Of a stretch of DNA of 52,098 nt, positions 8,039-16,907 are shown one piece after another. The number at the start of each line of letters is the position of its first letter. Position 1 is the first letter of the stretch. Under the pieces are notes generated by a model. The model made no database searches. It was not told the origin of the DNA and was given only the letters and a program-made list of their open reading frames with translations. A program made the translations under genes and the position numbers. This DNA comes from [Streptosporangium] indianense (GTDB lineage: Bacteria; Actinomycetota; Actinomycetes; Streptomycetales; Streptomycetaceae), in contig NZ_JAKEIO010000045.1 in the NCBI RefSeq assembly GCF_021474405.1, positions 1 to 52,098 of the forward strand. The letters run 5' to 3'.

Positions 8039-9631
8039 TCAGCCTTCGCCGCCGCCCGCGCCGCCCACGATGCCCTCCGTGGCGCCGCCGTCCGTACCGC
8101 CGGTGTCGTCGGTCGGGGTGCCCGGATCGGTGGGCTCCTCGTCCGTCGGCTCGCCGGTCGGCTCCGCGCTCGTCGGGTCGCCCGTCGGCTCGCCGGTGGG
8201 CGAGGCGGGAGCGCTCTGCGACGGCGTGGCGGACGGCTTGTAGGTCGGCGTCCAGTTGCCGCTGCCCGAGCCGGTGCCGGTGCCGTCGTCCGTCGTGGTG
8301 TCCGTCGGCCGGCCGGTGTCCTCGTCGCTCGGCGTCTCGCTGGGCGTCTTCTTCTCGGTCGTCTGCGAGGTGGTCGGCTTCTGCTCCTTGCTCGGGCCGT
8401 CCTTGTCGCCGCCGGTGTTCTGCAGCGCCAGCGCGACGCCCGCGACGACGGCGATCACCGCGAGCACGGCGAGGATCCACAGCTTGCCGCGGCCGCTGCC
8501 CTTGTTGCCGTGGCCCTCGAAGCCGCCGTCGTCCCCGCCGCCGTAGCCGCTGGGCAGGATCGGCGAGGGGATCTGCGTGGTACCGGAGACGTCCCCGGGA
8601 TGGCCCATCACGGCCGTCGCTCCGGCGAAGCCGCCCGACGGGGTGTTGCGGCCCTCGTGCATGTCGACCGGGCCGGTGTTCCAGGTGCCGGTGTGGCCGC
8701 CCTGGTCGTAGAGCATCTGCAGCGCGTACTGGACCAGCCCGCGCATCTCCTCCGCCGTCTGGAACCGGTCGTCGGGCTCCTTGGCGAGGGAGCGCATGAC
8801 CAGGCCGTCCAGCTCCGGCGGGCAGGCGTCGGAGGCCTCGGACGGCGGCGTCGGGATGTCCTGGACGTGCTGGTAGACCACCGACAGCGGGGTCTCGCCG
8901 GTGAACGGCGGGCGCAGCGCGAGGAGTTCGTAGAGCAGGCAGCCCGTCGCGTACAGGTCGGAGCGGTGGTCCACGGCCTTGCCGAGGGCCTGCTCGGGGG
9001 AGAGGTACTGCGGGGTGCCCATGACCATGCCGGTCTGCGTCATCGTCGTGGACGCGCCGTGCAGGGCGCGGGCGATGCCGAAGTCCATCACCTTCACGGC
9101 GCCGTTGTGCGTGATGATGACGTTGGCGGGCTTGATGTCGCGGTGCACGATGCCGTGCTGGTGCGAGTAGGCGAGCGCCTCCAGGACACCGGAGACGATG
9201 ATCAGCGCCTGCTCGGGGCCGGGCGCCTCCGCGTTCAGCAGGAGGTCGCGGATGGTGCGGCCCTCGACGATCTCCATGACGATGTACGGCACGGACTGGC
9301 CGCCGACGAAGTCCTCGCCGGAGTCGTACACGGCGACGATCGCGTGGTGGTTGAGGCCGGCCACCGACTGGGCCTCGCGCGTGAAGCGCGCCTTGGACAC
9401 CGGGTCCTCGGCGAGGTCGGAGCGGAGCAGCTTGACCGCGACGGTGCGTCCGAGACGGACGTCCTCGGCTGCGAACACCTCGGCCATGCCGCCCCGGCCG
9501 AGTCTGCGGGTCAGCCGGTACCGGCCGTCCCCGACCAGTCCGCCGTTCCCCCAGGACTCCGGCGCCTCCGACATGCCGCCGCCAGTCGCCTCGGGGTCGG
9601 ACGGGCCCTGAGCGCGCTGCTGCTGTGCCAT
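8039..9631 (-). CDS. membrane Ser/Thr protein kinase (PknB-like, no PASTA)
   Basis: 530 residues. The Hanks-type kinase domain (about 38-300) has the glycine loop GRGGMAEV (46-53), ATP-anchoring Lys67, catalytic HRDIKPAN (163-170), DFG (183-185) and the activation segment TQTGMVMGTPQYLSPEQ. A Gly-rich juxtamembrane stretch leads to one membrane segment (about 384-403). The outside part is a Thr/Pro/Glu/Asp-rich repeat (SPTGEPTGDPTSAEPTGE) with no sensor domain. Its start codon shares an A with the stop of a possible 43-codon ORF (TGATG). It is divergent from a second kinase whose catalytic domain is closely similar. Confidence 0.92.
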   Translation of the reverse strand: MAQQQRAQGPSDPEATGGGMSEAPESWGNGGLVGDGRYRLTRRLGRGGMAEVFAAEDVRLGRTVAVKLLRSDLAEDPVSKARFTREAQSVAGLNHHAIVAVYDSGEDFVGGQSVPYIVMEIVEGRTIRDLLLNAEAPGPEQALIIVSGVLEALAYSHQHGIVHRDIKPANVIITHNGAVKVMDFGIARALHGASTTMTQTGMVMGTPQYLSPEQALGKAVDHRSDLYATGCLLYELLALRPPFTGETPLSVVYQHVQDIPTPPSEASDACPPELDGLVMRSLAKEPDDRFQTAEEMRGLVQYALQMLYDQGGHTGTWNTGPVDMHEGRNTPSGGFAGATAVMGHPGDVSGTTQIPSPILPSGYGGGDDGGFEGHGNKGSGRGKLWILAVLAVIAVVAGVALALQNTGGDKDGPSKEQKPTTSQTTEKKTPSETPSDEDTGRPTDTTTDDGTGTGSGSGNWTPTYKPSATPSQSAPASPTGEPTGDPTSAEPTGEPTDEEPTDPGTPTDDTGGTDGGATEGIVGGAGGGEG

Positions 9632-9762
9632 CAGTCCTCGCCGTCGTTTCTGCCCGCGGTGCGCGCGGTGTTGTTACGGTCTCCGTCGGCCACGCTACAG
9701 CCTCCGCGCAAGCCTCCGGCCCGAGAAGGGGCACCGGGACCGGCACGAGACGGACCGGCCAT
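9631..9762 (-). CDS. possible 43-residue leader ORF coupled to the kinase gene
   Basis: The ATG at 9762 follows AAGGAG (spacing about 11). The reading frame of 43 codons stops in TGATG overlapping the kinase start, the arrangement of a translationally coupled upstream ORF. The peptide is Gly/Arg/Ala-rich with no domain. Several codons end in T, unusual for this genome, so it may not be a selected protein. Could equally be untranslated leader. Confidence 0.25.
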   Translation of the reverse strand: MAGPSRAGPGAPSRAGGLRGGCSVADGDRNNTARTAGRNDGED

Positions 9763-9998
9763 GAAACCTTCACTCCTTACTGTCGTGCAAATCCCGTGTC
9801 CCGGCCGTACGCCCCCGGTAACGCTTCCGCGACGCTTCTTTCGCGTACGGTCACGGAACGGGCACCGAGCTTGACGTGTCAGTGCCCTGGGGCAGACTTG
9901 GCCGGGAATGGCGGTTTGGATCAACGACGGATCCACGACGGATCCACGGTGATCCGCGTAAGTCGGCGGCGCCTCAAGGGCTACGGGGGAAACGGGAC
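9632..9998. other. divergent promoter region between two kinase genes
   Basis: 367 bases. It contains the possible 43-codon leader ORF at the left, a promoter-like sequence facing right (9871-9898), and two tandem copies of ACGACGGATCC at 9924-9945 followed by a partial copy (ACGGTGATCC). Nothing else recognisable. Confidence 0.5.
9871..9898 (+). promoter_or_regulatory. sigma70/HrdB-like promoter for the PASTA kinase
   Basis: TTGACG (9871-9876), a 16-base spacer and CAGACT (9893-9898), about 100 bases upstream of the kinase start. Confidence 0.45.
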
Positions 9999-11636
9999 AT
10001 GAGCCAGGACGGCGCACAGGGCCAGTACGCGGGGCGGGCGCTCGCCGGCGGCCGCTATCAACTGCGTGACCTCCTCGGCCAGGGCGGCATGGCCTCGGTG
10101 CACCTCGCCTACGACAGCGTGCTCGACCGGCAGGTCGCCATCAAGACACTTCACACGGATCTCGGACGGGAACAGGCCTTCCGCGAGCGGTTCCGCCGCG
10201 AGGCCCAGTCCGTGGCCAAGCTCACGCACACCAACATCGTGTCGGTCTTCGACACCGGCGAGGACACCCTCGACGGCTTGACGACGCCGTACATCGTCAT
10301 GGAGTACGTCGAGGGCCGTCCGCTCGGCTCGGTCCTCGACGAAGACGTGCGGCAGCAGGGCGCGATGCCCGCGGACAAGGCGCTGAAGATCACCGCGGAC
10401 GTGCTGGCCGCGCTGGAGATCAGCCACGAGATGGGCCTGGTCCACCGCGACATCAAGCCGGGCAACGTGATGATGACCAAGCGCGGCGTGGTCAAGGTGA
10501 TGGACTTCGGCATCGCCCGCGCCATGCAGTCCGGTGTGACGTCGATGACGCAGACCGGCATGGTCGTCGGCACCCCCCAGTACCTCTCGCCCGAACAGGC
10601 CCTCGGCCGCGGGGTGGACGCCCGCTCCGACCTGTACTCGGTCGGCATCATGCTGTTCCAACTGGTCACCGGGCGGCTTCCGTTCGAGGCGGACTCGCCG
10701 CTGGCGATCGCGTACGCGCACGTGCAGGAGGAGCCGCCGGTCCCGTCCTCGGTCAACCGCGCGCTGCCCCCGGCCGTGGACGCGCTGATCGCCCGCGCGC
10801 TGAAGAAGAACCCGAACGAGCGCTTCCCCAGCGCCGAGGCCATGCGGGACGAGTGCCTGCGGGTGGCGGCGTCCTTCCAGGCCGCGCCGCCGAGCATCGT
10901 CCCGGGCACCCCGGCCCCGAGCGGCGCGGGCGTCGGCTCGGCCGTGTTCCCGCCGGTCGACCAGGCGACCCCGGCGCCCTCGGGCCAGGTCCAGACCCCG
11001 TACCAGCCCACCCCGCCCCCGAACCCGTACGGCACGCCCGCACCGACGGGGCCGACCCCGGCGTACGGATACCCCCAGGCGGGCGGCTACCAGACGCCGA
11101 CCCCGGCGGGGTACTCCCCGCAGCCGGGCCCGTCGACGCCGCCGCCGTACAACCTGTCGCCGCAGGCCCCGGCGGCCTCCTCCGGCGGCAGGAACAAGCC
11201 GGTGATCATCGGCTCGATCATCGTGTCCGTCGTCGCGGTCGGCGGCCTCGTCACGGCGCTGCTGCTGAACGGCGGCGGCGAGGACGACAAGGGCGGCGGC
11301 GGCAGCCCGAGCGCCTCGGCCTCCGCGGAGAAGAAGCCCGGCTACCGCGGCCCGGACACCACGAAGACGATCGACACCGAGGAGTGCACGGAGCCGCGGG
11401 AGTCGTACAACGACCCGGACAAGATCCAGATCCCGGACTTCAAGTTCAAGAACATCAAGTCGGTCAAGGCCTGCCTCCAGGCGGCCGGCTGGGAAGTGGA
11501 CGAGAAGAAGGTCGACGAGAACACCTACGGCGACGGCACGGTGATGAACCAGTTCCCGTCCGCCGACACCGACGTCGACCCGGAGGACATGCCCGAGATC
11601 GAGCTGAGCGTCTCGACGGGCAACCCGCCCTCCTGA
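9999..11636 (+). CDS. membrane Ser/Thr protein kinase with C-terminal PASTA-like domain
   Basis: 545 residues. The kinase domain (about 20-290) shows GQGGMASV (27-34), Lys49, HRDIKPGN (149-156) and DFG (169-171), with MTQTGMVVGTPQYLSPEQ in the activation segment. A long Pro/Thr/Tyr-rich cytoplasmic linker precedes one membrane segment (about 402-424). The external part ends in a single PASTA-like module (about 475-541: IPDFKFKNIKSV, ACLQAAGWEVD, VMNQFPSADTDV), suggesting that it senses a cell-wall fragment. The ATG at 9999 is chosen after GGGGGA; upstream in-frame sequence has no homology. The domain pattern is that of PknB relatives, but the canonical pknB usually lies beyond pstP, outside this window. 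Confidence 0.93.
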   Translation: MSQDGAQGQYAGRALAGGRYQLRDLLGQGGMASVHLAYDSVLDRQVAIKTLHTDLGREQAFRERFRREAQSVAKLTHTNIVSVFDTGEDTLDGLTTPYIVMEYVEGRPLGSVLDEDVRQQGAMPADKALKITADVLAALEISHEMGLVHRDIKPGNVMMTKRGVVKVMDFGIARAMQSGVTSMTQTGMVVGTPQYLSPEQALGRGVDARSDLYSVGIMLFQLVTGRLPFEADSPLAIAYAHVQEEPPVPSSVNRALPPAVDALIARALKKNPNERFPSAEAMRDECLRVAASFQAAPPSIVPGTPAPSGAGVGSAVFPPVDQATPAPSGQVQTPYQPTPPPNPYGTPAPTGPTPAYGYPQAGGYQTPTPAGYSPQPGPSTPPPYNLSPQAPAASSGGRNKPVIIGSIIVSVVAVGGLVTALLLNGGGEDDKGGGGSPSASASAEKKPGYRGPDTTKTIDTEECTEPRESYNDPDKIQIPDFKFKNIKSVKACLQAAGWEVDEKKVDENTYGDGTVMNQFPSADTDVDPEDMPEIELSVSTGNPPS

Positions 11637-11652
11637 GGTCCCCTGACGCGCG

Positions 11653-11686
11653 GAAGGGCCCGGCGGCTTCGGCCGCCGGGCCCTTC
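11653..11686. terminator. bidirectional terminator between kinase and bpa genes
   Basis: Perfect 15-bp stem (GAAGGGCCCGGCGGC with GCCGCCGGGCCCTTC) closed by a TTCG tetraloop, between two convergent genes. Confidence 0.9.
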
Positions 11687-11712
11687 GTCCACTCCGTGAT
11701 GCCCGGGGCCCT

Positions 11713-12270
11713 CTACAGGTAGGGGCCGCCGGACCGGCCGCCGGGGTGCTGCTCGTCGAGGCCGTCACCGACCCCGGGCGGGAGGGCACGGCGCATGGAC
11801 TCCAGCTGGGCGCGGGCCGCCATCTGCTGGGCGAACAGCGTCGTCTGGATCCCGTGGAAGAGCCCCTCCAGCCATCCGACCAGCTGGGCCTGCGCGATGC
11901 GCAGCTCCGAGTCACTGGGGGTCGCCTCGTCCGTGAAGGGCAGGGAGAGCCGCTCCAGTTCCTCGACCAGCTCGGGCGCGAGGCCGTCCTCCAGCTCCTT
12001 CACGGAGCTGGCGTGGATGTCCTTCAGCCGCACCCGGCTGGCCTCGTCCAGGGGAGCCGCCCGCACTTCCTCCAGCAGCTGCTTGATCATGCTGCCGATC
12101 CGCATGACCTTCGCGGGCTGCTCCACCTGCTCCGTGACCGGGGTCTCGCGGGAGTCATCGTCTGCGCCGCCGTCACCGAGCGCCATGCCGTCCTGGCCCA
12201 CGACCAGGATCTGCGGGTTCTCCGACGACCGTTCGTTCCTCGGCATCTCCATGTCGCCATTCTGTCGCAC
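11713..12270 (-). CDS. bpa: bacterial proteasome activator Bpa (PafE) family
   Basis: 185 residues. The core (VEQPAKVMRIGSMIKQLLEEVRAAPLDEASR, then LPFTDEATPSDSELRIAQAQLVGWLEGLFHGIQ) matches the ATP-independent ring activator of the actinobacterial 20S proteasome (Rv3780 in M. tuberculosis, compared from memory). The C-terminus GGPYL supplies the penultimate Tyr of the HbYX-type gate-opening tail. The GTG at 12270 is preferred because GAGG lies 7 bases upstream; ATGs at 12252 and 12246 have no ribosome site. It acts in the cytoplasm on unfolded or non-pupylated proteins. No proteasome subunit genes are nearby. Confidence 0.93.
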   Translation of the reverse strand: MRQNGDMEMPRNERSSENPQILVVGQDGMALGDGGADDDSRETPVTEQVEQPAKVMRIGSMIKQLLEEVRAAPLDEASRVRLKDIHASSVKELEDGLAPELVEELERLSLPFTDEATPSDSELRIAQAQLVGWLEGLFHGIQTTLFAQQMAARAQLESMRRALPPGVGDGLDEQHPGGRSGGPYL

Positions 12271-12337
12271 GCCTGCACCTCACCTCCGTGGTGCCCCCAC
12301 AGAGGGCTGATCCACCGTGCTGGAGGAGACGAGTCGC

Positions 12338-12907
12338 TCACGCCCCGGGTTGCTCCGGCGGGAGCGGCTCCTCCCCGCGGGTGAAACGGAGCAGGCGGGC
12401 CTCGCAGTGGTCCAGCCAGCGCACCTCGGCCTCGGCGTGGAGGACGAGCTGCTCCAGGACGAGCAGCCGGGCCAGCTCCCCGGGGTGCTCCGGCGCGCGG
12501 GCCAGCGCCTCGGCCCGCTGCCGCACCTGGTCGTGCAGCGCCCGCGTCACGTGCCGCCGCTGAGCCTCAACGACCTCCCGCACGTCGACGCCGTCCGTGC
12601 CGAGCGCCATCACCAGCTTGATCGCCAGCTCGTCGCGGGGCGGGCCGGCCCGTTCCACCGGGCGGTCGTACCAGGAGCGCAGCTCGGCCCGGCCGGCCTC
12701 GGTGAGCGCGTACAGCGTCCGTCCGGCCGCGTCGACGCCGTCCCGGGCGACCATGCCGTCCCGTTCCAGGCGGCCCAGCGTCGTGTAGACCTGCCCGATG
12801 TTCAGCGGCCAGGTGCCGCCGGTGCGCGCCTCGAAGTCGGTGCGCAGGCGGGAGCCGTAGCGGGGGCCGGCCGCCAGCAGGGCCAGCAGCCCGTGACGTA
12901 TCGACAT
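12338..12907 (-). CDS. PadR-family transcriptional regulator
   Basis: 189 residues. The N-terminal winged helix has the family pattern (LLALLAAGPRYGSRLRTDFE, then NIGQVYTTLGRLERDGMV). The C-terminal helical dimerisation part is long, as in PadR subfamily 1 (Vir_act_alpha_C type). Such proteins usually repress a neighbouring exporter; the nearest candidate is the DrrAB-type transporter at 14954-16836, not adjacent. It is divergent from the membrane protein at 13044. Confidence 0.88.
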   Translation of the reverse strand: MSIRHGLLALLAAGPRYGSRLRTDFEARTGGTWPLNIGQVYTTLGRLERDGMVARDGVDAAGRTLYALTEAGRAELRSWYDRPVERAGPPRDELAIKLVMALGTDGVDVREVVEAQRRHVTRALHDQVRQRAEALARAPEHPGELARLLVLEQLVLHAEAEVRWLDHCEARLLRFTRGEEPLPPEQPGA

Positions 12908-13043
12908 AACCGGATTGTGCGCGATTCCGTCCGTCGGCCGAACCCGGCGTGCCGGGCGCGCGGGGTGGTGTGAGGCTGTTTGTCTGATGATGACCGAACT
13001 TGCCGTTCTGTCCTACCGGGCACGGCGGGAGGGGGTCACCCCC

Positions 13044-13688
13044 GTGACTCCATGGCTACGCGCGCTGCGGGCGGCAGGAGTGGTGCTCGCCCTGGGGGCC
13101 GGCGCGGTCGTCTCACCCATCGCATCCGTCCCGTCGTACGGGGCCGTCCTCACGCACGACGAGGAGAGGAACCGGGAGGAGGCGGAGGGGCCGCGGTCCG
13201 GGCCGCCCGGCGCCCGGTCCCCGAGGCCCGCCGCATCGGCCTCGTCGGCCGGACCGGCCGGGCATGCCCGGCCGGGCGACTCACCCCGGGCTGCTTCCCC
13301 GTCCCGGTCCGCCCCGTCACCCCTGGCGGCTCCGTCGGCCCTGGCGGCTCCGTCGACGCGGGCGGCTCCGTCGACGCGGGCGGCCTCGCCGACGCCCTCC
13401 GCCGCCGGTGAACCCTCCCGGGCCGGGAGCAGGGCCGGAGAGGGCCGGGCGCGGCCGGGACGGCCGGAGCAGCGGCCGGACCTCCCCGACACCACGGCCC
13501 TCCCCGAGGAGCCCCGCGAGACCACCCCGGCGCCCACCGCGGCGACGGAGCAGCCCGTACGCGAGGCCGCCACCGCACAACGCCCCGTCGGCCCGGTCCT
13601 GCGGATCCTGCCCCTGGGCAGCGGCCTGGTCCTGATCGGCCTGGGCCTGGCCCTGGCGTTCGTCGCCCTGCGACTGCGCCGGGTCTAG
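13044..13688 (+). CDS. Ala/Pro-rich membrane-anchored protein of unknown function
   Basis: 214 residues from GTG 13044, which follows GGGAGGGGG by 8 bases. The frame is open to ATGs at 12987 and 12990, which have poorer ribosome sites. An N-terminal signal anchor (GVVLALGAGAVVSPI) is followed by a low-complexity region with repeated APSTRAAPSTRAA-type units, then a C-terminal membrane helix (GSGLVLIGLGLALAFVALRL) and a short basic tail. This resembles wall-spanning LPXTG-like or linker proteins, but no sortase motif is visible. The TAG stop overlaps the left end of the MITE-like element, so its last codons may have been set by that insertion. Confidence 0.65.
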   Translation: MTPWLRALRAAGVVLALGAGAVVSPIASVPSYGAVLTHDEERNREEAEGPRSGPPGARSPRPAASASSAGPAGHARPGDSPRAASPSRSAPSPLAAPSALAAPSTRAAPSTRAASPTPSAAGEPSRAGSRAGEGRARPGRPEQRPDLPDTTALPEEPRETTPAPTAATEQPVREAATAQRPVGPVLRILPLGSGLVLIGLGLALAFVALRLRRV

Positions 13689-13781
13689 GGTCTGTCGTTC
13701 GGATCATGGCGCAGGGCATAGGCAGCACCTGTGGACGCCGGTGAGCCCCGCGTCTGCGTCATGAGCCAAACGACAGACCCT
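13687..13781. mobile_element. 95-bp MITE-like element with 26-bp terminal inverted repeats
   Basis: Left end 13687-13712 (AGGGTCTGTCGTTCGGATCA...) and right end 13756-13781 match as inverted repeats with 3 mismatches in 26 bases. GGGTC occurs on both sides (13681-13685 and 13782-13786) and may be a target duplication. There is no coding capacity inside. The ends look like those of a transposon of the IS4/IS5 type, presumably mobilised in trans. It sits exactly between two convergent genes, touching the TAG of the left one and lying 13 bases from the stop of the right one. Confidence 0.7.
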
Positions 13782-13794
13782 GGGTCGGCCGGGC

Positions 13795-14784
13795 TCAGGC
13801 GGCCCGTGGGGTGATCAGCAGGACCTTGCCGATGTGGCCGCTCTCCTCCACCACCCGGTGCGCGGCGGCGGCGTCCGGCATGGGGATTTCGCGGTCGACG
13901 ACCGGGCGCAGATGGCCCCCCGCGAGCAGGGGCCAGACGTGTTCGCGTACGGCCGCGACGATGGCGGCCTTCTCCTCCAGGGGCCGGGCCCGCAGGGACG
14001 TCGCGCTGATCGCGGCACGCTTGGCCAGCAGGGCGCCGATGTTCAGCTCGCCCTTGACGCCGCCCTGCATGCCGATGATCGCGAGCCGCCCGTTGACGGC
14101 GAGGGCCTTGACGTTGCGCTCCAGGTACTTGGCGCCCATGTTGTCGAGGATCACGTCCGCACCGGCGCCGTCCGTCGCCTTCCCGACCTCCTCGACGAAG
14201 TCCTGCTCGCGGTAGTTGACCAGGATGTCGGCGCCCAGCTCGGCGCACCGCTCCAGCTTCTCCTTCGTCCCGGCCGTCACGGCCACCCGCGCGCCCACGG
14301 CCTTGGCCAGCTGGATCGCCATCGTGCCGATGCCGCTGGAACCGCCGTGCACCAGGAGCGTCTCGCCGGGCCGCAGGTGGGCGATCATGAAGACGTTCGA
14401 CCAGACCGTGCAGGCCACCTCGGGCAGTGCCGCCGCCTGCGTCAGGCCGACGCCCTCGGGCACGGGCAGCAGCTGCCCGGCCGGGACGGCCACCTTCTCG
14501 GCGTAACCGCCGCCGGACAGCAGCGCGCACACCTCGTCGCCGACCTTCCAGCCGGAGACGCCGGTGCCGATCGCGGCGATCCGGCCGGAGCACTCCAGGC
14601 CGGGGTACGGGGACGCGCCGGGCGGCGGTTCGTAGAAGCCCTGGCGCTGGAGGATGTCGGCCCGGTTGACGGCACCGGCCGCCACCTCGACCAGGACCTC
14701 GCCCTCACCGGGCACGGGGTCGGGGACCTCGTCCCACACCAGCGCCTCGGGCCCACCAGGTTCGGGAATCGTGATCGCATGCAT
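13795..14784 (-). CDS. NADPH:quinone oxidoreductase-type zinc-free medium-chain dehydrogenase
   Basis: 329 residues. The GroES-like N-terminal half carries the NRADILQRQGFYEPPPGAS signature of the PIG3/QOR branch. The Rossmann half has LLVHGGSSGIGTMAIQLAKA (about 141-160), the NADPH-binding loop. The structural and catalytic zinc cysteines of alcohol dehydrogenases are missing, as expected for this branch. It probably reduces quinones or enones. It is divergent from the ABC exporter; the spacer is 169 bases. Confidence 0.88.
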   Translation of the reverse strand: MHAITIPEPGGPEALVWDEVPDPVPGEGEVLVEVAAGAVNRADILQRQGFYEPPPGASPYPGLECSGRIAAIGTGVSGWKVGDEVCALLSGGGYAEKVAVPAGQLLPVPEGVGLTQAAALPEVACTVWSNVFMIAHLRPGETLLVHGGSSGIGTMAIQLAKAVGARVAVTAGTKEKLERCAELGADILVNYREQDFVEEVGKATDGAGADVILDNMGAKYLERNVKALAVNGRLAIIGMQGGVKGELNIGALLAKRAAISATSLRARPLEEKAAIVAAVREHVWPLLAGGHLRPVVDREIPMPDAAAAHRVVEESGHIGKVLLITPRAA

Positions 14785-14953
14785 GCAAGGGACCGTACCC
14801 GCCGGCCCCCGGACCGAGTCCGCTCCGTCCCGAGGTCCTCCCCGCCTACGCCGTTCGACCCGTCCCGCGAAACCCCGTGTCCGTCACCGATGAGTTTGCG
14901 CGACGGTGAAGGTCTCCCCACGCGTAGCCCCAGCACGCGGAAGGACCCGAAGC

Positions 14954-15991
14954 ATGAGCACGCAGTTGTCCGGCCTGGCGATCGAGACCGCGGGCCTGGT
15001 GAAAACGTTCGGCGAGACGAGGGCCGTCGACGGAGTGGACCTGTCCGTGCCCGCGGGCACGGTCTACGGCGTCCTCGGCCCGAACGGCGCCGGCAAGACC
15101 ACCACCGTGAAGATGCTCGCCACACTCCTGCGGCCGGACGGCGGCGAGGCGCACGTCTTCGGCCACGACATCGTCCGCGAGGCGGACGAGGTGCGCGGCC
15201 GGGTGAGCCTCACCGGCCAGTACGCATCGGTGGACGAGGACCTCACCGGCACCGAGAACCTGGTCCTGCTGGGCCGGCTGCTCGGCCACCACAAGAAGGC
15301 CGCCCGGGAGCGCGCCGCCCAGCTCCTGGAGGCCTTCGGGCTCACGGACGCGGCCGCGAAGCAGGTCAAGCACTATTCGGGCGGCATGCGGCGCCGGATC
15401 GACATCGCCGCGTCCATCCTCAACACCCCCGACCTGCTGTTCCTCGACGAGCCGACGACCGGCCTGGACCCGCGCAGCCGCAACCAGGTCTGGGAGATCG
15501 TGCGGGCCGTCGTCGCCCAGGGCACCACCGTGCTGCTGACCACGCAGTACCTGGACGAGGCCGACCAGCTGGCGTCCCGGATCGCCGTCATCGACCGGGG
15601 CAAGGTGATCGCCGAGGGCACCAAGGGCGAGCTGAAGTCGTCCGTCGGCGCCGGGTCCGTCCACCTGCGGCTGCGCGATGCCGACCAGCGCGATCTCGCG
15701 GCCGGCCTGCTGCGCCGCGCCCTCGACGCGCAGGTGCAGCCGGAGCCCGACCCGGTGGCCCTCACCGCCCGCCTCGGCACGGCGGCGAGTGACGACTCCG
15801 CATCCGAGCAGGCCGCCCGCGCGCTGAACGCGCTGGCCCGGGCCGGCATCACCGTCGACAACTTCTCGCTGGGCCAGCCCAGCCTGGACGAGGTGTTCCT
15901 CGCCCTCACCGGGCACGACACGCACGACTCCGCGGGCTCCGCCGACTCCGCCGACCGCTCCGACGACCCGAAGGACGAGGTGGCGGCATGA
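14954..15991 (+). CDS. ABC exporter ATP-binding protein, DrrA (daunorubicin-resistance) type
   Basis: 345 residues. Walker A GPNGAGKT (42-49), signature [12 protein letters not shown], Walker [13 protein letters not shown] and the H-loop-region TQYLDEAD all present. The C-terminal DUF4162-like extension after about residue 230 is typical of DrrA relatives. The ATG at 14954 is preceded by GGAAGGA at 9 bases. It energises export of a hydrophobic compound with the permease encoded next, whose start overlaps its stop by 4 bases. Confidence 0.92.
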   Translation: MSTQLSGLAIETAGLVKTFGETRAVDGVDLSVPAGTVYGVLGPNGAGKTTTVKMLATLLRPDGGEAHVFGHDIVREADEVRGRVSLTGQYASVDEDLTGTENLVLLGRLLGHHKKAARERAAQLLEAFGLTDAAAKQVKHYSGGMRRRIDIAASILNTPDLLFLDEPTTGLDPRSRNQVWEIVRAVVAQGTTVLLTTQYLDEADQLASRIAVIDRGKVIAEGTKGELKSSVGAGSVHLRLRDADQRDLAAGLLRRALDAQVQPEPDPVALTARLGTAASDDSASEQAARALNALARAGITVDNFSLGQPSLDEVFLALTGHDTHDSAGSADSADRSDDPKDEVAA

Positions 15992-16836
15992 GCACCGCGA
16001 CGACGACCGAGAGCAAGGATCTCGCCCCGGTCAGCGCGGAGTCCCTCGCCGCGCTGCTCGTCTCCAGGGAGCGGCCGCCGCGGCCCAGCGCGTGGTCGGC
16101 GTCGATGACCTTCGGCTGGCGCGCGATCCTCAAGATCAAGCACGTGCCGGAGCAGCTCTTCGACGTCACGGCGTTCCCGATCATGATGGTGCTGATGTAC
16201 ACGTACCTGTTCGGCGGGGCGCTGGCCGGCTCGCCGAAGGAGTACATCCAGTTCCTGCTGCCGGGCATCCTCGTGATGTCGGTCGTGATGATCACGATGT
16301 ACACGGGTGTCTCCGTGAACACCGACATCGAGAAGGGCGTCTTCGACCGGTTCCGCAGCCTGCCGATCTGGCGGCCGTCGACGATGGTCGGTTATCTGCT
16401 CGGTGACGCCCTGCGGTACACGATCGCCTCGGTCGTGATGCTCACCGTCGGCATCATCCTCGGCTACCGGCCGGACGGCGGGGTCGCCGGTGTGCTCGCC
16501 GGGATCGCCCTGCTGGTGGCCTTCTCGTTCGCCTTCTCGTGGATCTGGACGATGTTCGGGCTGATGCTGCGCACCGAGAAGTCCGTGATGGGCGTGAGCA
16601 TGATGGTGATCTTCCCGCTCACGTTCCTGTCCAACGTGTTCGTCGATCCGAAGACGATGCCGGGCTGGCTGCAGGCGTTCGTGAACAACAGCCCCATCAC
16701 CCATCTGGCGTCGGCGGTGCGCGGCCTGATGGGCGGCGACTGGCCGGCTGACGAGGTCGCCTGGTCGCTGGGCTGGGCGGCCCTGTTCGTGCTGGTCTTC
16801 GGGCCGGTCACGATGCGGCTGTACAACCGGAAGTAG
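15988..16836 (+). CDS. ABC-2 type permease, DrrB type
   Basis: 282 residues with six hydrophobic segments and an ABC-2 core ([20 protein letters not shown] near 200). This sequence around the fifth helix is characteristic of DrrB proteins. The ATG overlaps the stop of the ATPase gene (ATGA). Substrate not predictable; homologues confer resistance to anthracyclines and similar drugs. Confidence 0.9.
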   Translation: MSTATTTESKDLAPVSAESLAALLVSRERPPRPSAWSASMTFGWRAILKIKHVPEQLFDVTAFPIMMVLMYTYLFGGALAGSPKEYIQFLLPGILVMSVVMITMYTGVSVNTDIEKGVFDRFRSLPIWRPSTMVGYLLGDALRYTIASVVMLTVGIILGYRPDGGVAGVLAGIALLVAFSFAFSWIWTMFGLMLRTEKSVMGVSMMVIFPLTFLSNVFVDPKTMPGWLQAFVNNSPITHLASAVRGLMGGDWPADEVAWSLGWAALFVLVFGPVTMRLYNRK

Positions 16837-16907
16837 CCCTCGGGACCCGGGCTTTCGACCGGCCGTCACGCATGGTGCGGGTGCGGGTCGGCCGGCCGCT
16901 TCGCGCG

